Part shown: positions 1 to 7,700 of the stretch, one piece after another
Layout of the letters: each line of letters opens with the position of its first letter
Position numbering within the stretch: the stretch's first letter is position 1
From: Promethearchaeota archaeon
GTDB taxonomy: Archaea > Asgardarchaeota > Lokiarchaeia > Sigynarchaeales > SOKP01
Length of the DNA: 16,370 bases
Direction: 5' to 3'
Assembly: GCA_016839655.1 (NCBI GenBank)
Contig: JAEOTW010000250.1
Coordinates: forward strand, 1-16,370
Translations under genes and position numbers: made by a program
Notes under the pieces: generated by a model
What the model was told of the DNA's origin: nothing
The model's database searches: none
What the model saw: the letters and a program-made list of their open reading frames with translations, nothing else

Positions 1-13
1 ATAATTTAATAAT

Positions 14-310
14 CTAAATTAGTCCTTTTGTTTTAAGGATTTTAGGTAATTCTTTCTTGAGTGTAAAAGAAGAAGTAAATATTTTTTCTCCATCAATAAC
101 AATGCATTTATTCCGTAGATTCAACTGTCTTGCTTGATCTGAATTAAGGTTTTTAGTATCATGATCTATATTCTTTATATAAGGAGTAAGTTCCATGAAG
201 ACTTGATTCATAAATTTATCCCATTCACAGGCACATGCATCTAAGGGAACATAGATATCCACTTTCAATTTTTCTGATTCATTTTCTTTACTAATCTTTA
301 TCACATCCAA
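14..310 (-). CDS. Small thioredoxin-like CxC protein of the arsenic operon
   Basis: A 98-residue soluble protein with a short beta strand (KVDIYVPLD), then a Cys-Ala-Cys pair at residues 26 and 28 that begins a helix, then a later strand-turn-strand (CIVIDGEKIF) and a final helix. This order matches the small thioredoxin/glutaredoxin-like fold, with CxC in place of the usual CxxC. The gene is last in the minus-strand run acr3, Cys/His miniprotein, this gene, so a role in reducing or handing over a thiol-reactive metalloid such as arsenic is plausible but inferred. The start is TTG at 310 or GTG at 304; there is no in-frame ATG near the N-terminus. It lies 8 nt after the stop of the preceding small gene, which suggests co-translation. 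A plain redox protein unrelated to arsenic remains possible. Confidence 0.6.
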   Translation of the reverse strand: MDVIKISKENESEKLKVDIYVPLDACACEWDKFMNQVFMELTPYIKNIDHDTKNLNSDQARQLNLRNKCIVIDGEKIFTSSFTLKKELPKILKTKGLI

Positions 311-318
311 AATATAGC

Positions 319-498
319 TTAATCATTTTGATGAAGTCCTTTACATCTGTCAGTACCACAGTGAATGTGTTTGGGTTCCCAATCTGGACTGTCTTTATTA
401 CAATGTGATTCTGAATGATTGCAATTTGAATGAGAGATTTGTCCAATAGCTTCTTTTATTATCTTGGCAATTTCTTTATCCATTTCTTCTTCATTCAT
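319..498 (-). CDS. Cys/His-rich miniprotein, 59 residues, in the ars operon
   Basis: Reading the minus strand from ATG at 498 gives 59 codons to TAA at 319. The first 20 residues are acidic-basic and helical (MNEEEMDKEIAKIIKEAIGQ). The rest carries 4 Cys and 6 His in about 36 residues (SNCNH, SHCNK, HIHCGTDRC), a density that implies metal or metalloid binding. It fills most of what otherwise looks like a 265-bp gap between acr3 and the thioredoxin-like gene, all on one strand, which supports it as a real operon member. I see no strong Shine-Dalgarno; a second in-frame-looking ATG at 494 is in another frame. I do not recognise the family. It could be an arsenic- or copper-binding chaperone, or a small zinc-binding protein. 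Confidence 0.55.
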   Translation of the reverse strand: MNEEEMDKEIAKIIKEAIGQISHSNCNHSESHCNKDSPDWEPKHIHCGTDRCKGLHQND

Positions 499-575
499 AG
501 CTACTCAAGTAAATAATTGTTAATTTTTCAAGGTTTTTATTCTTTAATTGATAATCTATTTCAAAATTAAAAATT

Positions 576-1655
576 TTAGGATTTCCAAAATCCTCTTTTT
601 CTTAGATACTTACCTAAATAGACAATCGAAAGCATTATGGGAACCTCCCAGAATAACCCCATAGTTGTACCTAATGCTGCAATAGATCCTATTCCATACA
701 TAGCAATAGCAGTAGCAATAGCAATTTCGAAATGACTGGAGGAACCGATTATTACTGTAATGATTGCTTCTTTATATTTCAATTTGGTAAGCTTTGTAAT
801 CAAAATATTATAACCAACTACGATTGCAAACCCAACTAAAAGTGGAACTGACACCAATAATAGTAAATCTGGATTTAGGATTAATACTTCACCATTCATT
901 GAGAACAGTATAACTAGAGTTGTTAGCAGAGCAATGATTGATATTTTCCCTACTACAGGTCGATATTTATTGTTAAACCAATCTTCGCCTTTTACGGAGA
1001 TTAAAAGCCATTTACTTATTATTCCGAGAAATAATGGGAATCCAATAAATATGAATGTCGATGCTAATAAAAGAATCCAATCAACTGGAATGTTCTGGAT
1101 ACCTGTTAATAATGTAACCATAGGAGCATAACCAAATATTATTGTAATTGTATTTAAGCTAGTATTTACAACATTCTGCTCTTGGTTTCCTTTCGCCATC
1201 CATCCCCAGATTAATACCATAGCGGTGCATGGGCTTGAACTTAATAATATAACCGCAACAATTAATTGATCATAACCGGGCAAGAATATACGTGCCATTA
1301 ATAATCCTACAAATGGAGCTACTAGCCAATTAGATATGATAGTCAATATTATCGGTTTCGGATTTCTACCTAATTTTTTCAATTCTGATACCTGCAAATT
1401 TAACATAGCGGGGTACATCATTAAAAACAAACAAATACCTATTGGTATTGAAATCTGACCTATACTAAAAGAATTAATAGCTTGACCTATACCTGGGATA
1501 TATATGGAAAGAATAATTCCAATTAAAATACATAAACCGACCCATAATGTAAGGAATTTCTCAAAGAATCCAAGTTCTTTAGAATCTTTTTCTCTTTCTG
1601 CTAAACTATCTTCAGCGTCTGATTCACTAATTGCTTTACTTTCTTCTTTACTCAT
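576..1655 (-). CDS. acr3: ACR3-family arsenite efflux permease
   Basis: This 359-residue polytopic membrane protein (about ten hydrophobic segments from residue 34 to 345) belongs to the BASS superfamily and matches ACR3 most closely. It shows the ACR3 hallmark SSSPCTAMVLIWG with the conserved Cys143, and GSSSHFEIAIATAIAMYG near residues 304-321 with the conserved Glu310; in ACR3 these two residues are needed for As(III) export. It would pump arsenite out of the cell using the proton motive force. The first 28 residues form an acidic, charged cytosolic extension that is longer than usual. The ATG at 1655 follows a GATGAGAT purine stretch and a TATA-like box at 1686-1696, giving a leader of roughly 9 nt. 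It diverges from arsR, so arsenite-induced derepression is expected. Confidence 0.88.
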   Translation of the reverse strand: MSKEESKAISESDAEDSLAEREKDSKELGFFEKFLTLWVGLCILIGIILSIYIPGIGQAINSFSIGQISIPIGICLFLMMYPAMLNLQVSELKKLGRNPKPIILTIISNWLVAPFVGLLMARIFLPGYDQLIVAVILLSSSPCTAMVLIWGWMAKGNQEQNVVNTSLNTITIIFGYAPMVTLLTGIQNIPVDWILLLASTFIFIGFPLFLGIISKWLLISVKGEDWFNNKYRPVVGKISIIALLTTLVILFSMNGEVLILNPDLLLLVSVPLLVGFAIVVGYNILITKLTKLKYKEAIITVIIGSSSHFEIAIATAIAMYGIGSIAALGTTMGLFWEVPIMLSIVYLGKYLRKRGFWKS

Positions 1656-1685
1656 TCTATCTCATCTTTTAATTTTAAAATAAGA

Positions 1686-1696
1686 ATTTTATAATT
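1686..1696 (-). promoter_or_regulatory. TATA-like box of the acr3 operon
   Basis: On the minus strand this reads AATTATAAAAT, about 27 bp ahead of an expected transcript start near 1664, just in front of the acr3 ATG. It lies inside a short inverted repeat AGAATT-TTAT-AATTCT at 1683-1698. Assignment is by pattern and spacing only. Confidence 0.45.
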
Positions 1697-1712
1697 CTGA
1701 GATAACAAAATT

Positions 1713-1746
1713 TTTATTCAAATAAAAATTTATTGATTTGAATAAA
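1713..1746. promoter_or_regulatory. Inverted repeat, probable ArsR operator
   Basis: Two perfect 11-bp arms, TTTATTCAAAT at 1713-1723 and ATTTGAATAAA at 1736-1746, are separated by 12 bp. The TTCAAAT/ATTTGAA half-sites resemble known ArsR/SmtB-family operators. The element sits between the divergent acr3 and arsR TATA boxes and abuts the arsR one, so bound repressor could hinder TBP/TFB on both sides. Binding by this ArsR is inferred. Confidence 0.55.
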
Positions 1747-1760
1747 TTAATATATATTTG
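1747..1760 (+). promoter_or_regulatory. TATA-like box of arsR
   Basis: TTAATATATATTTG lies immediately after the inverted repeat. A start about 26 bp downstream of its centre falls near 1779, which supports the ATG at 1805 as the arsR start over an upstream TTG at 1778. Confidence 0.45.
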
Positions 1761-1804
1761 TTTTTCTAATATAATAATTGAATAATAGAAAAAAAGTGCT
1801 TAGA

Positions 1805-2191
1805 ATGGATATTGAACATGAAAATGAAATTAAGGACAAATTAATCAAATGTGAAGATGTAGAAAATGTAGATTTCCATTTCACAAAATTAAGAGAATTA
1901 GGAGATGAGTTATTCCGAGACTCTAGGTTCAAAAATTTGATTGAATTCTTGAATGCTTTATCGAATATGAAAAGGTTAATTATTCTCAATATCCTAAAAG
2001 AAAAAGATAGATGCGTATGCGAATTAGAAGCGATATTAGATGAGTCGCAACCATCAATATCACACCATTTAAAAATTCTCGAAAATGCTGGGTTAATTAG
2101 AGGGTGGAAAAAAGGGAAATTTACCCATTATGATGTAATTAGGGAACGACTTGAAAAAAATCTGAATCAATTGCAACAAGAATTAATTTAA
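1805..2191 (+). CDS. arsR: ArsR/SmtB-family metalloid-responsive repressor
   Basis: A 128-residue winged-helix repressor. Residues 42-117 are the ArsR core: FLNALSNMKRLIILNIL, then the metalloid-sensing segment DRCVCEL (Cys70 and Cys72, as in the ELCVCDL motif of arsenic ArsRs), then the recognition helix SQPSISHHLKILENAGLI and a basic wing (WKKGKFTHY). The third Cys of the E. coli-type site is Glu here; Cys16 in the roughly 40-residue N-terminal extension could serve as an extra ligand, which is inference. I chose ATG 1805 because the likely TATA box at 1747-1760 would put the transcript start downstream of the alternative TTG at 1778. It is divergent from acr3 and should release the intergenic operator on binding As(III) or Sb(III). 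Confidence 0.87.
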   Translation: MDIEHENEIKDKLIKCEDVENVDFHFTKLRELGDELFRDSRFKNLIEFLNALSNMKRLIILNILKEKDRCVCELEAILDESQPSISHHLKILENAGLIRGWKKGKFTHYDVIRERLEKNLNQLQQELI

Positions 2192-2313
2192 AAAGGCTAT
2201 CTTTTCAAAAATTAATAGTTTATAATTATCAAATTTAAAAACTTAATTGCTTATTTTAAACGTAATTCGAATTTATTTCAAAAGTAGTCAAATTTACTGA
2301 AATTAGTGATACT

Positions 2314-2562
2314 ATGCCAAAACCAGTACCTGATACTGAGGAATCTATGAATGAATGCAGAAAATTCTGTGGACCTTGTCCTTCATTCAAACCAAATCAG
2401 CTTAATGAATTTGAGCCTCATGCTCTTTTTTGTTCAAGAGGACCTTCAAAAAAGCCTAAAGACCAGATAGAAAATAAAGGCTGTAGCTGTTTTGGTTGTG
2501 GGTTATTTTCGAAATATGAGCTAGAAAAAGGATTTTTTTGTGCTCCCCACTTTCAAAAATAA
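2314..2562 (+). CDS. DUF2769-like Cys-rich small protein
   Basis: An 82-residue soluble protein with 8 Cys in two similar halves: C15-x3-C19-x2-C22 then C40, and C57-x-C59-x2-C62 then C76, the last followed by APH. This twofold pattern (CxxC cluster, spacer, LFC or FFC) matches DUF2769, a family I know from methanogens and other archaea, and suggests two structural zinc or Fe-S knuckles. Function is unknown. It stands alone between arsR and a DUF3795 gene, separated by 122 bp and 217 bp, and ends before an 11-T run. There is no clear Shine-Dalgarno at usable distance (GTGAT lies only 3 nt from the ATG), so translation may be leaderless. The start is the only nearby ATG. Confidence 0.68.
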   Translation: MPKPVPDTEESMNECRKFCGPCPSFKPNQLNEFEPHALFCSRGPSKKPKDQIENKGCSCFGCGLFSKYELEKGFFCAPHFQK

Positions 2563-2578
2563 ACTAATTTAAATTCAA

Positions 2579-2589
2579 TTTTTTTTTTT
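2579..2589 (+). terminator. T-run terminator after the DUF2769-like gene
   Basis: Eleven consecutive T residues begin 16 bp after the stop codon, followed by more T-rich sequence. Archaeal RNA polymerase stops at such U-tracts without needing a hairpin. Confidence 0.5.
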
Positions 2590-2734
2590 AAATTTTTAAT
2601 TTTTAACTAATTTAATTTATTGGGCTGACTACGCTTCTAATTCGTTGATCTTAACATCGATTTTATTAAGGAAATTCTATTTCTAATATTACAATTTGAC
2701 TTAATATGCTTACATAATCCACAAAACTGTAAAA

Positions 2735-2744
2735 TTTATATAAA
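2735..2744 (+). promoter_or_regulatory. TATA box of the DUF3795 gene
   Basis: TTTATATAAA is a near-ideal archaeal TATA box. A start about 27 bp past its centre falls near 2767, leaving a short leader that begins at or inside the GAGGT Shine-Dalgarno at 2766-2770. Confidence 0.6.
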
Positions 2745-2779
2745 TTACTATTAATTCACCTCCTTGAGGTTGTTTTGCT

Positions 2780-3229
2780 ATGAATGAAGTCAATGATAAT
2801 ATGATTGGTTATTGTGGCTACAATTGTTATACTTGCGCTGCTCGTTCTCCGAATATTGAACTGCGGCAAAAACTAGTTGACGCATGGAAGAAATATTTGG
2901 GACATGAAATGTATACTGCGGAAAATGTAGCTTGTGAGGGATGTAAAAGTAAAGGAGATAAAATAGCTGATAAGAATTGTCAAGCTCGCCCTTGTGCTCG
3001 GGAAAAAGGATTTGAAAGTTGTGCTCAATGTAATGATTTCCCATGTAATAAAGTAAAAAATCTTTTGGGATCCACTATTAGCATGCTAACTTACGGAGCA
3101 CGTGGATTAAAAAATATTACAGAAGAAGAATTTGATCTAGCTATTCAACAATGGAATAGTATGCCTAATTTAGTAAGAATTCTAATTGATGAAGGTCGGT
3201 TACCCTCATTTATTTTAGATAAAATTTAG
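2780..3229 (+). CDS. DUF3795-family Cys-rich protein
   Basis: A 149-residue protein with the DUF3795 layout: N-terminal IGYCGYNCYTCAAR (C12, C16, C19), then C52-x2-C55, C67, C72 and CAQCNDFPC (C81, C84, C89), ten Cys in the first 90 residues, followed by a Cys-free helical tail. The family is common in archaea and anaerobic bacteria; its function is not established, and the clusters probably bind zinc or Fe-S. The ATG at 2780 has a clear GAGGT Shine-Dalgarno 9 nt upstream and a strong TATA box. It is followed by a 10-T run. Its position beside the arsenic genes and another Cys-rich protein may be coincidence, since each gene has its own promoter and terminator. Confidence 0.78.
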   Translation: MNEVNDNMIGYCGYNCYTCAARSPNIELRQKLVDAWKKYLGHEMYTAENVACEGCKSKGDKIADKNCQARPCAREKGFESCAQCNDFPCNKVKNLLGSTISMLTYGARGLKNITEEEFDLAIQQWNSMPNLVRILIDEGRLPSFILDKI

Positions 3230-3268
3230 TTTATTTGATATTTTGTCAGACCTGGTTGAAAGTTATAA

Positions 3269-3278
3269 TTTTTTTTTT
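3269..3278 (+). terminator. T-run terminator after the DUF3795 gene
   Basis: Ten consecutive T residues begin 39 bp after the stop codon and are followed by further T-rich sequence. This separates the DUF3795 gene from the SMC operon. Confidence 0.5.
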
Positions 3279-3383
3279 ATTTTCTTTTCCAAAATACGTT
3301 TTTATAAACTTTACGATTTATGTCGGAGATCTATATATGACACCCGCTAAATATAAATATACCTCATTCCCATGTAAATAATG

Positions 3384-3392
3384 TTTATAAAA
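3384..3392 (+). promoter_or_regulatory. TATA-like box of the pseudo-AAA/SMC operon
   Basis: TTTATAAAA is centred 33 bp before the ATG at 3421, so the transcript would begin about 7 nt before it. Other TATA-like strings lie nearby (around 3300 and 3350), so the choice is uncertain. Confidence 0.4.
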
Positions 3393-3420
3393 TTAGGATG
3401 ACTATAAAGGAAATTTTTCA

Positions 3421-4671
3421 ATGAAAGATTTAAACAACATTCCGGAATTCTCAAAGTATTTTGAGATTATTAAACCTTCAGAAATTAAGATTGATAAAGA
3501 AAATATTTTCTATCGGGAGAAATACAATGATATAATGAATTATCTTAAAGTAATGTTAACTGATTATGATGATACTTTTTTGAATGGTTATTTAGAACCA
3601 AAGGGAACTGTCTTGATTAACATTAGTCCTGGTACAGATATTTTAGAATTTATTCGATTAATTGCTAAAAATTATTACTTAGATTTGATAGAATTTAATG
3701 AAAGCGAGATTAATAACAACCCAAAAAAGTTTTTGAATAGCTTAATATCAGTTTTTAAGGTTATAAATGTAGTTGATAAAGAAGAAGAGGATATGGGGAC
3801 AAATAAACGAGATCCCGATAAAATTGAGGAAAAAAAATTACTATTGATAAACCAAAACCTAAAATTCAAGGAAATTTTTGAAGATAAAAACTTATTGGAA
3901 GTTTTATTGGATGTATGGCAGAATGAGGGACATAATTTTAATTGTATTAAATCCAATGCCATTTTAATGTGGGTAAATTACGACATGGAAGACATTAATG
4001 AGATTTCTGGAAATTTATATGAGATATTTGATCTTTTTATAAAAATTCCTTTGCTAAGTAAGATACAACGAGAAACCGTTTTAAAAGATTATTTAGAAAT
4101 TAATCCAAAAATAGTTTTTGATGTAAATGATATATTAAATTACACCGAAAATTGGGAAGTTAATGATATAAAGCAGCTATTAAGAGTTGGAATTTTTAAG
4201 CATTTTTTAAACTCAGAGTTAAACGAAACTAGTAATGAGATAACAGATATTTTAGTTGATTTAATTGAATCAGGCGAATATATACCCATCTCTCATAAAA
4301 TTATGACGCAAGGAAATTCAAAAGCACAATTGAATGAAAATATTATTCAAAACCAAAAAATCAACTACGAAAAGGAAAAAATGAATACTGAGACTCCAAA
4401 AGATATCAGTGGTGTGATTGAGGGAATTCGTGAATCAAGAATCTCAGATTTTATGCTAAATCAACTTTATGAAGATGCTGCATCAAAAAATTATACTGAG
4501 CTCACGATTATCATTGATAAGTTAAATAAACAGGAGCAGTTGGAAGAAAATGATTTGAAATTATTATCGCAACATCCATTTGTTTTAAATGATTCTCCAA
4601 ATAAAGCACAAATCAATTTGGAAAAAGCAAAAAAAAGAATAGATTTAATAAAGCAAGCTTTTGGTAAATAA
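3421..4671 (+). CDS. Catalytically degenerate AAA+ protein, first gene of the SMC operon
   Basis: This 416-residue protein follows a classic-clade AAA module without gaps but lacks its chemistry. Residues 64-85 (VLINISPGTDILEFIRLIAK) align position by position with the P-loop of AAA ATPases, with Asp73-Ile74-Leu75 where Gly-Lys-Thr should be. The Walker B site reads LLLINQN (Asn144-Gln145 for Asp-Glu). The sensor-1 Asn survives at Asn186 (ILMWVNYD). The segment FDLFIKIPLLSKIQRETVLKDYLE matches the end of the AAA core but the arginine-finger positions are Ile202 and Leu205. The lid motif ENWEVNDIKQLL (residues 243-254) is recognisable. A helical tail covers about residues 310-416. It should bind or shape the complex without hydrolysing ATP. 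It ends 59 bp before the SMC start, so they are probably co-transcribed. The role with SMC is inference. Confidence 0.68.
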   Translation: MKDLNNIPEFSKYFEIIKPSEIKIDKENIFYREKYNDIMNYLKVMLTDYDDTFLNGYLEPKGTVLINISPGTDILEFIRLIAKNYYLDLIEFNESEINNNPKKFLNSLISVFKVINVVDKEEEDMGTNKRDPDKIEEKKLLLINQNLKFKEIFEDKNLLEVLLDVWQNEGHNFNCIKSNAILMWVNYDMEDINEISGNLYEIFDLFIKIPLLSKIQRETVLKDYLEINPKIVFDVNDILNYTENWEVNDIKQLLRVGIFKHFLNSELNETSNEITDILVDLIESGEYIPISHKIMTQGNSKAQLNENIIQNQKINYEKEKMNTETPKDISGVIEGIRESRISDFMLNQLYEDAASKNYTELTIIIDKLNKQEQLEENDLKLLSQHPFVLNDSPNKAQINLEKAKKRIDLIKQAFGK

Positions 4672-4730
4672 AACTAAAAAAATGAAAGATTTTGACTAAT
4701 ATAACACGTTCTTTAGAAGAAAAAGAGAAT

Positions 4731-7700
4731 ATGGTTTTAGAGAACAATCAAGAGGTTTTTATAACTAGAGTTATATTAGAGAATTTTTTATCCTTCCAGA
4801 AGGATGAAGTTGATTTTGGTAAATCTAAATTCGTAATTATAGTAGGGCCAAATTGGAGTGGGAAAACATCTGTATTTCAAGCAATAAAATTTGCTTTGGG
4901 GAGTAATGAAAGAGATGAGCGATACAAGAAATGGTCTAATTTCATAAGAAATGGACAAAACCATGCTATGGTTGAGATACATATTCAAAATGGGGAAGAA
5001 ATAATAAAAATAAGAAGATATGTCATTCGAGGACAATCACCATATTATAAAGTTCAAAAGGGTGGAGATAGCGGTTTCATAAAGTACTCTGTTCAAGATA
5101 TTCAACAATTAGTTTCAGATTTAAATTTAAATCCTGATAATCAATTTGCTTTTGTTAGTCAAGGAAAAATTGATGCGATTAAAAATTTGAAACCTTCAGA
5201 GCTATGTTCTTTCCTGGAAGAGGGTATTGGACTAAAAGATCTTAGACAAGAAATTTTAGAACAAAAATCCAATGTTCAAAACTTGAGTAATGATCTTCAA
5301 TCTCTAAAGAGCAGAAGAAATACCTTAAATTTTAGTTTAGATCTTTTAAATCCTAAACTGGAGCGTTTAAAAAAAAAGAAAGAATTACTCGAAATCAAAA
5401 AGAAATACAATGATGAACTCCTCTGGGCTAATAGGGATAAACTAGAGAAGGAAATAACTGGTATTAAAGAAATTATTAATAATATTAAATTAGTATTAGA
5501 AGGAATCAAGAAGAAAAAGGTATTTTCTGAACGAGAAATAAAAGCATACTATAATAAAATTTCACATAAGGAATTAACCATTCAAGATTTATCAAAAAAA
5601 TTAGGCGAATTGAGTTATAAGAAACAAGAGTTAACCTCAAAGATTCAAAATTGGCAAAATGAAAAAATTGCAGCAAAGCAGGAATTAGATACATTATCTG
5701 TAAAAATCAATGATTTGAAAAAAGTTAAAGAAAACATTGAAAAACAAGAAGAAAAGATTAGCAAGGAATTAAAAATAATAAAGAAAGAGAGTAAAGATAC
5801 TGGATTAAAGATTGATAAATTAATAACCGAACAGAATCATTTAACAAAAAAAATTAAAGCTAACAAGGAGCTCTTTGATAAATATAATCAACTTAATTTT
5901 GAGAAACAAGAAGGAATAAGGAAAATCCAAGAGAATGAAAGATTGATTTCAATACACAATGATGAGATTAATCAACTATTTCAAAGTTTTAAAGATATTG
6001 AACACAAATTAGAGAAAAATAGATGGTTCTTAGAAAATCCTTCTAAAAATCTTCTGATTCAGCTTGATAAGGAGTTAAAAAGAATTTCTCTAGAAATTTA
6101 TGATTTAGATTCCGAAATAAAACAATTGGAGATCTTAAAGTCAAAAAAATTAAATAAATTAAAAATTCTTCAAGCTTCACTTAGAGAACGCCGTGTTGTT
6201 CTTCCTCCTAACATTTCTATACTAAAAGAGGAAATTAAGAAAAGAGGGCTTAAAGTTAAAGGCCCTATAATTGATTATTTAAAATATGATGATAATCTAA
6301 GTTATGCCATTGAATCGGTCCTTGGCGAGAAATTATTATATAGCTATGTTGCTGAAGATTGGGATACTTTAAACTTGCTTAAAAGAATCAAAGAAAAGTA
6401 TAGAGCATATTGTAATATATATCTCTCTAAAAATGTAACTATTATTCCTATGACTAGAATTTCTGCAGAAGGTGTTCTTGGGTATTTAGCAGAATTGATA
6501 CAAATTGTCGATGATGATCTTGATATCAAGAAGGTTATTTATTCTAAGGTAAAAAATTGTCTTGTAGTGACTGATTATCGATCAGGAAGAGATTTATATC
6601 GTAAACTAAACTTTAAAGGAAAATGTGTCACTTTAAAGGGGGAGCAAATTATATCGTATAAATACGTATTTGAAACTCCATATTTAAAAAGATTAAAAGG
6701 ATTATTAAGTGCCGGGACTCAAAAAGAACAGTCATTAGTTCTAGAATCTGAAATTAATTCATTGAATGAAAAAATTGTAGAATTAAAAGTCGATCAAGGT
6801 AAATTGGATTCAACCCAAAAAGAAGTATTTAAGAAGAAAGACTCTTTCAATGATCTTCTTTATAACTTTAATCAGAAACAGAGAATTACATCTAAAAAAA
6901 ATCATTTATATGAGCAAATTCATAGTTTAGAAAAAATTAATAATGATCTCAAAAATGAACTAATTGATTTAGAGAAGGAAATTGAAATTTTAAAAACTCA
7001 AACAGATCCAGAATTTCTTAAGTGGAATGATAGAATTAAACAAATTCCAAATGAATTAGCCATCCTAAATGAAGACAAGAAAAAATGGGATTTAAAACTA
7101 AATGAAAACTCTATTATTCTCAAGGAAGTTAAAGATAAATTAAATAACCATAAGTATGATTTAGACTCTGTCCAGAAAGAATATGGAATAAAGCGAGAGG
7201 CTTTTCAAAAAGCTGATAAAAATGCATTTAATATTTTTCGCCTATTAGAAAATACTGAAGAAGAGCTTAACACTACAGAAAATGAAATTTCAGATATAAA
7301 AGGAGAGATTTTAATTCTACAAAGCAAGAAGGGAGATCTAGAACGGAAAAATATTCAAATAACACTAAATTATGAACAAGAGAATATTAAACTAAATAAA
7401 TATAATCAAGATCTGGAGATCAAGAATAACGATTTAGATAGAATTAATTCCGAAATAAGTCCTCTAATTTCAAATGAAATACTTAAAACCCGTCCAATAG
7501 AGGATATTGTATCAGATATTTCCAGAATAGATAAACAACTAATTAGTTATTTAGATGTTGATAACTCACTTCTGATTGAAAGAGATCAAATCTTATCTTC
7601 ACTTAAAGAGATTTCAAAAAATCAGAAAGATTTGGAAAATGACATTAAAGCTGCTACTAAAACTGAAAAGAAAATGGAAAAAACTTATTATAATAAGTTT

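Noticed and set aside
1778..1804. N-terminal extension of arsR from a TTG at 1778
   Set aside because: The likely transcript start (about 1779) falls after the TTG, and the ATG at 1805 gives a normal ArsR-family protein.
1747..1989. Minus-strand open frame inside arsR
   Set aside because: Low-complexity Ser/Leu/Phe/Asn product antisense to the ArsR domain.
2758..2770. Hairpin ACCTC-CTT-GAGGT that could hide the DUF3795 Shine-Dalgarno, with ACCTCCTT resembling the 16S anti-Shine-Dalgarno
   Set aside because: The strong TATA box at 2735-2744 predicts transcription starting near 2767, so the left arm is probably not in the mRNA.
2790..3044. Minus-strand open frame inside the DUF3795 gene
   Set aside because: It is the shadow of a Cys-rich coding sequence whose family motifs are clear on the plus strand.
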